A DNA stretch of 64,000 bases from Polyangiaceae bacterium. Lineage in GTDB: Bacteria; Myxococcota_A; Polyangia; Polyangiales; Polyangiaceae. Under the pieces are notes generated by a model, which saw only the letters and a program-made list of their open reading frames with translations, ran no database searches and had not been told where the DNA came from. Location of the stretch: contig JAICTZ010000030.1 in NCBI GenBank assembly GCA_025936115.1, forward strand, positions 1-64,000, in the 5' to 3' direction. Each line of letters begins with the position of its first letter. Position 1 is the first letter of the stretch. This document shows, piece after piece, positions 27,036 to 34,729 of the stretch. The position numbers and the translations under genes were made by a program.

Positions 27036-28136
27036 TCACGGCGTGTTGAGCTCGACGAGCCGCCAAATCCCGCCGGCCAGCACGAACCGGCACCACGACG
27101 GAATGGTCGCTCCACCTGCTCGGATGGTCGCCGTAGCGGCACCGACGGAAACCTGAAGAAAGTGCGCATTGTCGAGCGTGGAGATGACGAACTCGTCGCC
27201 TTCCTTCGCTCCGTTGGTCGAGAGGATGTATGTCGTGTTCGCAGGCAGCGTGCCGTTCGGGACGTGGATCTCGTTCGCGTCCGGAATGCCGTACGTACTA
27301 TTAGCGCCCGCGCCGATGAGCGGCCGACGCGGTACTCGCCCGGAGAACGAATACGTCAGCGGCTCATGCAGGTTCATAGTGCCGGGCACATCAACGGCGT
27401 CCGAACCGTTCGTCCCGAGCGTGACGGCGTGATTGAAGACCGAGTCGCCGTTGACGATTAGCCCAGTGGACCCGTGAAGCGTCAGTCCGTCCCAAAAATC
27501 GACCGTCCCGTTCGCTACGATCGAGCCGTCGAAGTTCGCGCTGCCGTTGAAATCCGCAGAGCCGTTGAAGGTAGCGGGGCCGGCGTTGATCAGTCCGCCA
27601 GCCGAGTGGATAACGACGGCATCGAAGAAGTCGATGGTGTCGTTGAACGTCGCTGGCGCATTGAACGTCGCCGTGGCTTCGACATCGAGCGTCTTCGAGG
27701 AATCGTTGCCGAGCTGAGCGCTCCCGCCGACGAGCAAGAACGCCGAGGTGTGGACCGTGACGTCGTCCTCGAAGTCGGCGATCCCGTTGAACGCCGCGGC
27801 CGAGTCCACCGTGAGCGGAGCGCCCAAGATGTGCGCGCCGGCGTTTGCAGTGACCAGCCCGCCCGTGACGGTGAGGGTGTTGAGGATCTGGACCGTGTTT
27901 TGGAATTGCGCGGTCGCTTGTACAAGGAGTCCGACTCCCTGAATCTCGAGAAGACCAGTTACGAGCAGGCCGTGGCCACCAATCGTGATCGGGAAATCAG
28001 AAGGTGCCCAAACACCGCCGAGATCGCCATTGATCGACTGGAACCCTAGGGTATCCATGTGGTCGATTTCTGACGGCAACACCGCGCCAGAACTCCACGC
28101 AACGACGTCTACTCTCGTTCTTGTATTGTGAGCCAC
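27036..28136 (-). CDS. Fibre- or spike-like beta-repeat protein
   Basis: 366 aa. The region about 75-265 consists of short repeats of the form FNGxADF / FxGSIVANGTVDFWDG / TATFNAPATFNDTIDF, i.e. alternating hydrophobic strands with Asn-Gly or Asp turns, as in phage tail fibres and trimeric beta-helices. The C-terminal ~90 residues are a distinct domain (TYGIPDANEIHVPNGTLPAN, RFVLAGGIWRLVELNTP). It is Thr/Asn-rich, unlike host proteins here. It is likely a virion surface or receptor-binding protein; the assignment is from repeat structure, not from a named family. Confidence 0.65.
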   Translation of the reverse strand: MAHNTRTRVDVVAWSSGAVLPSEIDHMDTLGFQSINGDLGGVWAPSDFPITIGGHGLLVTGLLEIQGVGLLVQATAQFQNTVQILNTLTVTGGLVTANAGAHILGAPLTVDSAAAFNGIADFEDDVTVHTSAFLLVGGSAQLGNDSSKTLDVEATATFNAPATFNDTIDFFDAVVIHSAGGLINAGPATFNGSADFNGSANFDGSIVANGTVDFWDGLTLHGSTGLIVNGDSVFNHAVTLGTNGSDAVDVPGTMNLHEPLTYSFSGRVPRRPLIGAGANSTYGIPDANEIHVPNGTLPANTTYILSTNGAKEGDEFVISTLDNAHFLQVSVGAATATIRAGGATIPSWCRFVLAGGIWRLVELNTP

Positions 28137-28137
28137 C

Positions 28138-28416
28138 TTAGTTGTTCTCCTTCGTCTCGTTAGGAAGCTGGACGAAGCGACCGCCGGTGAGCGGCACGAG
28201 TTGCCGGTCGATCTCGGCGACTTTGCCGCAGATTGCAGCCCAGAGTTTCGTCCGCTCCGCGAGTGCCTTGGCTGATTTGTCGTCGCGGGTCGTGTCGGTG
28301 ACGACGCGCGCTACGAGCTGCTGTGTGAGGACCACGACCTCTGCGATCGCGATCACGAGTTTTCCTGATTCCATCGGTTGATCCTTTTTGCTCAAATAAC
28401 CCCGTTGCTGCTGCAT
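28138..28416 (-). CDS. Small hypothetical phage protein
   Basis: 92 aa starting at an ATG 4-5 bp after GGGAGGG, which is why the much longer upstream open frame is not used. It is helical: ESGKLVIAIAEVVVLTQQLV and KALAERTKLWAAICGKVAEI. It ends with a short strand-rich tail. It lies 1 bp from the fibre-like gene and directly after the structured RNA region, whose last hairpin lies about 20 bp before the start, so folding could affect its translation. Function unknown. Confidence 0.6.
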   Translation of the reverse strand: MQQQRGYLSKKDQPMESGKLVIAIAEVVVLTQQLVARVVTDTTRDDKSAKALAERTKLWAAICGKVAEIDRQLVPLTGGRFVQLPNETKENN

Positions 28417-28430
28417 TTTCCCTCCCTTAG

Positions 28431-28732
28431 TGGACCGCGGCGGATTCGGACCGCCGTCGAGAGTCGCGTGGGGAGGAACCCGTTCGCCAACCCTGGCGAA
28501 ACAGACGCCCACGGGATTCCCTCTGTCCGAGCGGCGCGAGCGAGCCCGCGCCCAGTCCGTTGATTGCTGAACCCGACGCGACGGCCCGCCAAGGTGACAA
28601 GCCCTGGCAGGCCGCTGCCCTCGGGAATTCGAGGACAGCCGGAGGGGGAGTCCACCTCCGGCACGCATCCCGGATCGCGGCTCACACTGGGCAAAAGGAC
28701 CCGAGACCAGCAGTGCCAGCGATCCGAAACCT
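28431..28732 (-). ncRNA. Candidate structured RNA inside the late operon
   Basis: About 300 nt without a convincing gene, rich in perfect inverted repeats. Three lie back to back: 28583-28613 (12-bp stem including two G-U pairs, 7-nt loop), 28614-28639 (10-bp stem, 6-nt loop) and 28638-28662 (8-bp stem, 9-nt loop; its outer two bases overlap the previous stem). Others are 28483-28500 (6-bp stem), 28533-28552 (6 bp) and 28439-28455 (5-bp stem, 7-nt loop, similar to a T-arm). I recognise no Rfam family. It may be an RNA, a packaging signal or a folded DNA site; strand assigned from the operon. Confidence 0.45.
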
Positions 28733-29661
28733 TCACGCCGCGTCTCCGCTGGGAGCTCGACGCGGTGGCTTGATCGAAAGTGACAGCTTCATGAGCTCAG
28801 TGGCTTCGTTCGCGAGAGCAAGCTCGCGCTTCTTGTCCTCGTCCGCCTCCGAGCGTGCGTTTTGGTGCGCGGTAATGTCTGCGCGGTTCAGCGCACCGGA
28901 CCTTGCCAACGCTACCAACCTGTTTGGGCTGCCCAGCCTGACCACCTCGCGTTGCTGGATAGCTTTCATCTCTTCACTGATCTCGAAGGTCCGGTCCGCG
29001 ATGGCGCGCATGCTCATGACTTGAGCTGGCGGCGGCGCGCCGATCGTTCCAATCTCGATCGTCGCCACGGGCGCGGAGGGCTGCGCCGGCGACGTGACAG
29101 ACGGCGAAGTCTCGGGCAGCGGGGCCGCTCGGTTCGCCGCTGCGGCCTGCGGTCGGCCTCGCTTGAGCCAGTCGGCGCGGAGCGCGCGGTACTTGCTCTC
29201 ACCGCCCGAGGCCCGCATGTGAGCGAGCTCGGTCGGCGAGAAGCCCTCGTAACGTTCCTCGCCGGCGGAGAGCATCGCCTCTTCGGGTTCTGCTGGCCGT
29301 GAGCGTGGCAACGACGACGCGGCCGCTCGTGCTGGTTCGCCCGCGGTGCCGGCAGCCGCGGCCACGGAGACCTTCGGCACCGGGAACGGTGACGACGTGT
29401 TCGGCCGCCCGCGTTCGATCCAGCTCGCTCGAAGCGCCTGGTATTGCTCTTCGCCGCCGGGCTGCCGACGAAGCTGCGCGCGGTCGGACGCCGTCAGGTT
29501 CTCGTATCGCCCGAGGCTCAACGCGTCCGCGACGCGTGCCGTCGTCTCGGCAGTCGGTTGGCCGCGTGCGATCCAATCGGCGCGAGCTCCCGATACGCGC
29601 TGACGTTGCCGTCCGCCTGCATCTGGATCCGCTCTTTCGGGGTCAATTCTTCATATCGCAT
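28733..29661 (-). CDS. Phage protein with three ~35-aa repeats (single-base frameshift)
   Basis: Restoring one missing base near 29580-29590 joins two frames into a 309-aa product; the span of 929 nt is one base short of a multiple of three. The ATG at 29661 follows GAGGAG. Three repeats follow the pattern RYE-(N/G/E)-(L/F)-(T/S)-...-Y-x-(A/E)-L-x-A-x-W-(I/L)-x-R-G-(R/Q)-P: the first spans the frameshift, the second begins RYENLTASDR and the third RYEGFSPTEL. Linkers are Ala/Pro-rich. The C-terminal ~100 residues are helical and charged (ISEEMKAIQQREVVRLGS). A scaffold or DNA-binding virion protein is possible; no family is known to me. Confidence 0.6.
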
Positions 29662-29672
29662 ATGAGTTCTCC

Positions 29673-30056
29673 TCAGATGGCCTCGCCGGCCACCGAAAAA
29701 GTCACGGACGGATTCGCGCCATCGATCGTCCAGCGCGCACGCACGAACCGGTCGGCGCCAACGAACACGCGTCGCTCGCTCCGAACTGTCGCGCCGGGTG
29801 CGAACCGCTTCGGGCCGCGCTGCGGGTCGTAGACGAAGATCTCGCGCCAGTCGGTTGAGCCGTCGAAGCTCGTCTCGATCGCGACGTCGAGCGACGCGCG
29901 CGGCGGGTTGTTGGGGTTGCCGGGCGTGTTGTCGTTCGCCGTCACGGAAAGTGTGAGCCGTACGCACGCGCCGGCGTTGGTGACGTCTTGCGCCGTTCCG
30001 GCACCGCTAGAGGTGCGAGCGGCCGAAGAAGCGAGTGTGATTGCTACCGCTGCCAC
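29673..30056 (-). CDS. Hypothetical phage structural-type protein
   Basis: 127 aa, beta-rich: MAAVAITLASSAARTSSGAG, a Cys-containing strand (ACVRLTLSVTANDNTP), DVAIETSFDGSTDWREIFVY and FVRARWTIDGANPSVTFSVAG. The plan, with a final GxNPSVTFSVxGEA strand, is that of small beta-sandwich phage head or tail proteins that measure sample-like data in annotations only as hypothetical. Not assignable more exactly. It lies 3 bp after the previous gene and 11 bp before the repeat protein gene. Confidence 0.55.
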   Translation of the reverse strand: MAAVAITLASSAARTSSGAGTAQDVTNAGACVRLTLSVTANDNTPGNPNNPPRASLDVAIETSFDGSTDWREIFVYDPQRGPKRFAPGATVRSERRVFVGADRFVRARWTIDGANPSVTFSVAGEAI

Positions 30057-30059
30057 TGC

Positions 30060-30560
30060 TCACTCCAAGCTCAGCATGAGCACGTCAGCCACTTGGTTCG
30101 GCGTTTGAAGCCGCCCACGCACCGCCTCGAGTACGTGCGACTGAGCGAGCGGAGCGTGATGGCGCGTGAGCTGCTCGCCGAGTTCGCTGCCGAGCCGGGC
30201 GGCCTCGCTCGACGCTCGCCCCTGCTCCGTCGCCATGGCGACGAGCTCGGCGTAGAGCGCGCGAAGGTTAGCGGCTGCCTTCGTAATCGCTTCCAGCTTG
30301 GGCTCCGCCGCCGTCTGCCAATTGGCGACTGACGCTCGCTCGAGCGTGGCGGCGAACGCCGTACGCTTTGCGGCGAGTTCGGCCGACGCGATGCCCTCCT
30401 CCTCTCGCGCGACGGCTTCGTCCGCGTTGGCAGCAAGCTGCGCCGTGATCTCCTTATCGGCGAGCGTCTGCGCGCTCGGCGTAGCCTTGAACGCGCGCGC
30501 GGCCCGTTCAGCGTCGGCCTTCGCGTCGGCTGCTTTTTCTTTTAGTTTCTCGAGCTTCAT
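30060..30560 (-). CDS. Coiled-coil phage protein
   Basis: 166 aa from the ATG that begins MKLEKLKEKAADAKADAERA and follows AAGGAAA; longer frames upstream cross the terminase stop. Almost entirely helical with Ala/Glu/Lys heptads (about 1-150). Directly downstream of the large terminase gene, where portal or scaffold genes normally occur. It could be a scaffold-like protein, but no portal gene is visible. Confidence 0.6.
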   Translation of the reverse strand: MKLEKLKEKAADAKADAERAARAFKATPSAQTLADKEITAQLAANADEAVAREEEGIASAELAAKRTAFAATLERASVANWQTAAEPKLEAITKAAANLRALYAELVAMATEQGRASSEAARLGSELGEQLTRHHAPLAQSHVLEAVRGRLQTPNQVADVLMLSLE

Positions 30561-30576
30561 TGTCTTTGGGTTTCCT

Positions 30577-32082
30577 TCAGGAGGGGAGACGGACCTTTCG
30601 GATTCCGTCGGTGTCGGTGAAAAATTGGAGGCGGCCTCGTCGATGTCCGCCCGCATAGACGCCAGCAACGCGCTGCGGATCGCGGCCGCTGCTGATCGAG
30701 ATCAGGCCCCCGCCCTCGCTTGACTCGAATTCGACGCGACCCGCGACAATGCCGTGTGCAAGTGTGATCAGCGCGCTCGCGAAATCGAGCCCGTTCGTTT
30801 CGTAACGAGTGCGCCCGCTCGGCAATAGCCGCGCCTTCATGGTCGTGAGCTCGCGGCGAAGCGTCGGATGCTCGACGAGACAAAGCATTCCCTCGCGCAT
30901 CAAGCGGCGAAGCCTCATCACCGCGTCATCCTTCGACTGCTCGGTCCACGCGTACGAAGTGAAGCGGACGCCTTCGTTCGCAAAGAGCGCCCTGAGCGAT
31001 GCCTCCTCGCGCTGATCGCCGAAAACCTCGTTGGCGCCCCAATCCTTCGCGCGCGCAGAGATGCGTTCGACTATCTCGTCCATCTCGACGCCGCGGAGTT
31101 CGTCGCCGTCCCAGCCGTCAACCTCGTCGACCACGAGCTCGCCCGCAGTGCTCACGCGCCCAGCGATGTACGCGAAAGCGTCACCGCGCAGCGAACTCGC
31201 ATCCGTTGCAACAAACCCCGCGCCAAGCCGGCCGCGGGCGGCTCGACCGAAGCAAGGGACGAGATCGGCCGGGTCGAAGGCCAGCGTGAGCGTGACGCCC
31301 GGGATGGCCGCGTAGTTCATCGACCAGAGCTTCGGATCCTGCTCGAGGTCGTGAGTGTCTTGCTCGCTGATGCTCGGGTTCGCGGTCCAAGTCGCCGCGT
31401 GACTGACGATTTGGGTGCCGTTGTCGCCGGCGTTGAAAAGCGTGGAGTGGTAGTCGTCGGCACCCCACGGCGCGGTCGAGTCGATCTCGAACGCCCATGG
31501 CTGCGTCGCCATCGCCGGTCGAGAAGCGCCCATGACACGATCGGCCGGGTTCGCCCGGTCCTCGCGGCTCTCCCAGTGCGCCATTTCGTCGCCGATCAGG
31601 AGGATCAGCGTCGCGCCGACGACGCCGGCCACAGTGCACGTGAGCACGCGGAAGCACACGCCCTTGCCTACGAGTTCGATCTCGTCGCCGCGCGGCTCGT
31701 AGGCGACGCCGAGCGCGTCGAGGATGGCGGCGATCGTTCGGAGGCGGGCTGACGCTTCGTCGCGGTCCTTCGAGATGAATCCGACGACGGCGATATCGCC
31801 GGTGGGCACGAACCACGTCCCCCACAAGGCCCACGCGACCGCAATTCTCGCCAGCATCGACGACTTACCGCCGCGACGTCCGACCCGCAGCACCCACCGG
31901 CGAACCGCCGCTCCCCGACCGCGCTCGTCGCGCCGGCCCTTGAGGGCCCGGATGAAGCGCGCCCGCTCCTTCCGCCACCAGGGCGACGCGTCGTGGAAGC
32001 CGTGCTGAACGAGCACGACGTCCATGGCGTCCAGCCGCTTGATGAACGCCTCTGCGTCGAACGTCTTCGTACGCGGCGTCAC
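30577..32082 (-). CDS. terL: Phage terminase large subunit
   Basis: 501 aa from a GTG overlapping the upstream stop (GTGA). Walker A is RVGRRGGKSSMLARIAVAWA, Walker B is LILLIGDEMAHWES, and the motif region TATWTANPSISEQDTHD leads to the nuclease domain with FVATDASSLRGDAFAYIAG and DFASALITLAHGIVAGR. It cuts and translocates DNA into a prohead. The protein is complete and keeps both the ATPase and RNase H-like nuclease acidic residues as far as can be judged by eye. Confidence 0.9.
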   Translation of the reverse strand: MTPRTKTFDAEAFIKRLDAMDVVLVQHGFHDASPWWRKERARFIRALKGRRDERGRGAAVRRWVLRVGRRGGKSSMLARIAVAWALWGTWFVPTGDIAVVGFISKDRDEASARLRTIAAILDALGVAYEPRGDEIELVGKGVCFRVLTCTVAGVVGATLILLIGDEMAHWESREDRANPADRVMGASRPAMATQPWAFEIDSTAPWGADDYHSTLFNAGDNGTQIVSHAATWTANPSISEQDTHDLEQDPKLWSMNYAAIPGVTLTLAFDPADLVPCFGRAARGRLGAGFVATDASSLRGDAFAYIAGRVSTAGELVVDEVDGWDGDELRGVEMDEIVERISARAKDWGANEVFGDQREEASLRALFANEGVRFTSYAWTEQSKDDAVMRLRRLMREGMLCLVEHPTLRRELTTMKARLLPSGRTRYETNGLDFASALITLAHGIVAGRVEFESSEGGGLISISSGRDPQRVAGVYAGGHRRGRLQFFTDTDGIRKVRLPS

Positions 32083-32618
32083 GGCTCCTGCTCCTCGTTC
32101 AGCTCCCCGGCGGCCTCGATGGCCTCGAGGATGGGGTTCTTCGCTGGCTCGGCCGAGCGGAGCCGGGCGGCGAGGTCGAGCGCCGTCACGTCGAGGCGCT
32201 CTGCTCGGGCGTCGAGCTTCAGTGCCATGTCGATGGCGGCCATGCCCTCCTCGGTGCCGAGACCGAGCTCCGCGGCGCGGAGCGCGTACCAGGCGGACAG
32301 CACACCCCAGCGCGCGCGCCTGGCGACCGTGTCTTGAACCTGTGGCGCGTCGCACCCCAGCGCACGCCTGAACGCTTTGAAGAGCGCCAGCGTGTCACTG
32401 GTGAGAGCGGCGACCTGCTCGGAGCTGGCTGCGCCCTCGCCGAGGTAGCGCCGGATGATGCGCTTCACCGCGCGGCCCTTCGGCGCGTCGTTGCCGGCGA
32501 CGAAGCGGCCAGCAGCGTCTTGATTACGGCTCCGCTCGCCGGACCGTTCGGCGCGGCTCACGTTCTTCAACCTCGGGGGTTGCGGGCGGAGCCGGCCCTT
32601 CTCGTGCACGAGGCTCAC
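32079..32618 (-). CDS. Probable terminase small subunit
   Basis: 179 aa from a GTG 6 bp after GGAGG and overlapping the previous stop; its stop overlaps terL. Basic N-terminus (RAERSGERSRNQDAAGRF), then helices with GRAVKRIIRRYLGEGAASSE and TLALFKAFRRALGCDAPQVQ. The role is assigned by position directly before terL and by the small, basic, helical nature; no terminase small family motif is clear to me. Confidence 0.55.
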   Translation of the reverse strand: MSLVHEKGRLRPQPPRLKNVSRAERSGERSRNQDAAGRFVAGNDAPKGRAVKRIIRRYLGEGAASSEQVAALTSDTLALFKAFRRALGCDAPQVQDTVARRARWGVLSAWYALRAAELGLGTEEGMAAIDMALKLDARAERLDVTALDLAARLRSAEPAKNPILEAIEAAGELNEEQEP

Positions 32619-32911
32619 GGGCAGCCTCCGTAAGTGCGCGGAATTGTTCGAACCAGCTCCGAAGTGGCTTTTCTCGAGTGGCGAAACTCGCACGCTTTGA
32701 GCACGAATCGAGCCGTTTTGATGCTGCAGCGAAGCGATGGCAGCCGGCTAGAGCAGCCGGCGCTTTTCAGTCGCCATGGGCGTTCAATTCGACCGCGCGG
32801 AAGGTCGGTCCGGATCTGCTGTCGGCCACTTGGTCGGCAGGCGACGACGCAGCCGACGATCACGCCCCGCGATTCCGGGCTCAGGCCGCCAAAGGTTTGC
32901 GGCGTCGTCAC
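32615..32911 (-). CDS. Hypothetical basic Cys-rich element protein
   Basis: 98 aa, fitted exactly between genes by an ATGA overlap upstream and a GTGA overlap downstream. Basic, with six Cys (GCVVACRPSG, KSAGCSSRLPSLRCSIK, ACEFRH). Composition is unusual for a folded protein, so the overlaps are the main support. A zinc-binding nuclease-associated role is conceivable but no HNH motif is present. Confidence 0.4.
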   Translation of the reverse strand: MTTPQTFGGLSPESRGVIVGCVVACRPSGRQQIRTDLPRGRIERPWRLKSAGCSSRLPSLRCSIKTARFVLKACEFRHSRKATSELVRTIPRTYGGCP

Positions 32912-33165
32912 GCGACACCTCCGGCAGAGAGCGGCGCTGGCACGAGCGCGGCGAGCCCGTCGAGCGCTTCCTGCGCGCTCGCCCCCTTTGCTTCGACGTA
33001 CGCGAGCCCGCCAGCGTACATGTCGGCGATCCAGCGCGTGCGCGGAAACGGGTGGTCGGCGGACGTCGGACCAAACAGCGCAACCCGCTCGAACGGCATC
33101 GGAGCGGACTCGTGCCCGGGCGGAAACTCAATGTCGTAGGCAGCGCCACGCCACGTGAGTCTCAT
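32908..33165 (-). CDS. Small hypothetical element protein
   Basis: 85 aa. The ATG overlaps the stop of the replication gene (ATGA). It reads MRLTWRGAAYDIEFPPGHES, then a Pro/Phe-rich middle and YVEAKGASAQEALDGLAALV. Likely alpha/beta. No family recognised. It is part of a run of five genes joined by 4-bp overlaps from the replication protein to terL. Confidence 0.6.
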   Translation of the reverse strand: MRLTWRGAAYDIEFPPGHESAPMPFERVALFGPTSADHPFPRTRWIADMYAGGLAYVEAKGASAQEALDGLAALVPAPLSAGGVA

Positions 33166-34055
33166 CGTCGCCCCCAGATTGCGGAGAGGCTCGGAATCGC
33201 GGCCTGGTAGTCCGGCGATAGAGCCTCCTTCAGCGTGGCCACCCGCGGCCGCACCTCCGAGCTCCGCGGCACGACGGGGCGCTCGACGTTCGCGGCCCCT
33301 GTTCGCTCCGCATGTTCCCTCAGGCCGGGCGCAGGAGCACGGCGCCGGTCCCATCGCGCTTGGTTTGCGAGCCAAGTGGTGAACGCCGAGTCCCAGCTGA
33401 CGAAAAGATTCCCCTTCGAATCGTGGTGCGCGCAGAACGCCGGCGCCTCGTGCTGTACGTCGAGCCCGTGCGTTGCCGCGTAGTCCTGGTGTGCCTTCGT
33501 CGGCTTCCAGTCCTCGGGGCGGCTTGTCGCGTTCGGCTTCCGCTTTCGTACCTTCGTCGGCGTTGAAAGCGGCGCAGCCGCGTCGTCCCCCGCCGGGGGA
33601 CTTACAGGGGGATCTTGATCTGCCTCTGCCTCTGCCTCTGCCTCTGCATGGGCTGAGATTGGCTGAGCTTGGCTTACGTCTGGCTTACGCGGCTGACGGT
33701 CGCGGTATCGGGCCTGCGCGTCCCGGTTCTGTTGCCGGCGAACCTCGGGATCACGGCCGGCGCGGTACGCTGCGTAGTTCAGAAGCACCCATCCGCCGTC
33801 GACGATTTCGATTCGGCGCCCGTCGTGGTCCTTCGAGCGACTGTCGGGATCGGGCGCGAGGAAGCTCCCGAGCGCGGCCTCGCATTCCTCTCGCGTCACT
33901 CGAGCGGCGTCCGCGAGCCCCGGCAACGATGCCCCGACGTACCCGCCGGCGTCAGCCAAGGCGAGCATCGTGATCCAGACGATCCGTGTCGTGTGCGGCT
34001 CGCGCCAAACGGTCGAATGGACGATCGAGCCGTAGAGCTTCGAAAAACCGCTCAC
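33162..34055 (-). CDS. Replication initiation-like protein (DnaD/winged-helix N-terminus)
   Basis: 297 aa. The N-terminal ~110 residues, FSKLYGSIVHSTVWREPHTTRIVW then TMLALADAGGYVGASLPGLADAARVTREECEAAL, match the winged-helix domain of phage replication proteins that starts with a SIxxSxxW pattern. A disordered acidic linker carries the hexanucleotide-encoded (AE)n run, and the C-terminus has KATKAHQDYAATHG-like helices (WKPTKAHQDYAATHG) and a CxxHH-type CAHHDSKGN. It probably recruits host replication proteins to an element origin. The neighbouring HTH genes support an early-region role. Confidence 0.72.
   Translation of the reverse strand: MSGFSKLYGSIVHSTVWREPHTTRIVWITMLALADAGGYVGASLPGLADAARVTREECEAALGSFLAPDPDSRSKDHDGRRIEIVDGGWVLLNYAAYRAGRDPEVRRQQNRDAQARYRDRQPRKPDVSQAQPISAHAEAEAEAEADQDPPVSPPAGDDAAAPLSTPTKVRKRKPNATSRPEDWKPTKAHQDYAATHGLDVQHEAPAFCAHHDSKGNLFVSWDSAFTTWLANQARWDRRRAPAPGLREHAERTGAANVERPVVPRSSEVRPRVATLKEALSPDYQAAIPSLSAIWGRR
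33619..33648 (+). repeat. Hexanucleotide repeat (five TCTGCC-type units)
   Basis: Four perfect TCTGCC units and a fifth TCTGCA, in frame with the replication gene on the minus strand, encode alternating Ala-Glu. Unit length is a multiple of three, so slippage changes linker length without a frameshift. Confidence 0.85.
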
Positions 34056-34216
34056 GTATTCGAACTCCCTCGGCTGCGCCGTTCGGCCTGCGAAAGGCGC
34101 GATTCGCGGGCAAATTCAAGTTCATCGCGAGTCGGCTCACGTAACGTGCAGGCGCAGTCGGATCGTAGCAATCCGCACCGTGCGCACTCCGGCTCGTCGT
34201 GTTCGTCGCGCGTCAC
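34052..34216 (-). CDS. Small zinc-ribbon-like protein
   Basis: 54 aa, joined to both neighbours by 4-bp overlaps (GTGA upstream, ATGA downstream). The N-terminal half reads DEPECARCGLLRSDCACTLRE: CxxC then CxC, four cysteines for one zinc. The C-terminal half is a charged helix (RDELEFARESRLSQAERRSR). It is too short for most gene finders, but the overlaps make it credible. Confidence 0.55.
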   Translation of the reverse strand: MTRDEHDEPECARCGLLRSDCACTLREPTRDELEFARESRLSQAERRSRGSSNT

Positions 34217-34488
34217 GTGGACCTCCGGCGCAGCCACGCCATTACCTCGTCGAGTACGTAGCGGTACTCGTCGCCGGTGCGGATCGACGGCATCTTGGCG
34301 TTTCGCCAGCGGTAGACGCTCGCCCGCGAGACGCCGAGGCGTCGGCAGAGCGCGGCGCACGTGAGCAACAGTGGCTCGTCGGCCCGCGGAGCAGCGCGCT
34401 CGGCGAGCGCGGCGTCTACCTGCTCGCGCACGATGGTTGCGAGCTGCTCTGGCGTCGTGACGATGATGCCGGCCGAGAGGGCGGTCAC
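34213..34488 (-). CDS. HTH protein, excisionase/MerR-like DNA-binding
   Basis: 91 aa. The C-terminal half is a winged-helix of the excisionase type: LLTCAALCRRLGVSRASVYRWRNAKMPSIRTGDEYRYVLDEVMAWL, with a helix-turn-helix (AALCRRLGVSRASVYRW) and a wing. The N-terminal ~40 residues are a helical extension. It may regulate excision or element transcription. Overlaps with neighbours by 4 bp on both sides. Confidence 0.75.
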   Translation of the reverse strand: MTALSAGIIVTTPEQLATIVREQVDAALAERAAPRADEPLLLTCAALCRRLGVSRASVYRWRNAKMPSIRTGDEYRYVLDEVMAWLRRRST

Positions 34489-34697
34489 GCGGCGTGACCT
34501 CGCATTGCCTCGCGCGCCAGGGCGAGCGTCCCCCGCTCCACATCCGCGCCGACAGCCAGCGAGAGCGTCGCCTGCCGACAGATACCCAGGCGCTCCGCCG
34601 CGCGCCGGGGCCCTAGCTCACGGACGAGGGCGGCGGCGTAGGTCTGGATGTCGGGGGGGACCGGGACCGTGCGGGTACGGTGAGCGCTGGCCGTCAT
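34485..34697 (-). CDS. Small HTH protein
   Basis: 70 aa from the ATG at 34697 (longer frames upstream lie over the neighbour). It carries AALVRELGPRRAAERLGICRQATLSLAVGAD, a helix-turn-helix of the Cro/C1 or phage Rep-associated kind, and ends in a helix with EAMRGHAA. It is the first gene of the leftward overlap series, 32 bp after the 34730 gene. Confidence 0.6.
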   Translation of the reverse strand: MTASAHRTRTVPVPPDIQTYAAALVRELGPRRAAERLGICRQATLSLAVGADVERGTLALAREAMRGHAA

Positions 34698-34729
34698 GAG
34701 CCAGCACCCTACGCACCGACGGTGACAGC

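Noticed and set aside
28439..28455. T-arm-like hairpin as part of a tRNA or tmRNA
   Set aside because: The T-loop is TCCGAAT rather than TTCRANY, and no acceptor or D-arm pairs at the right distance.
28392..28736. 114-codon minus-strand frame over the hairpin region
   Set aside because: Composition is not protein-like, it has no ribosome-binding site, and stems explain the region better.
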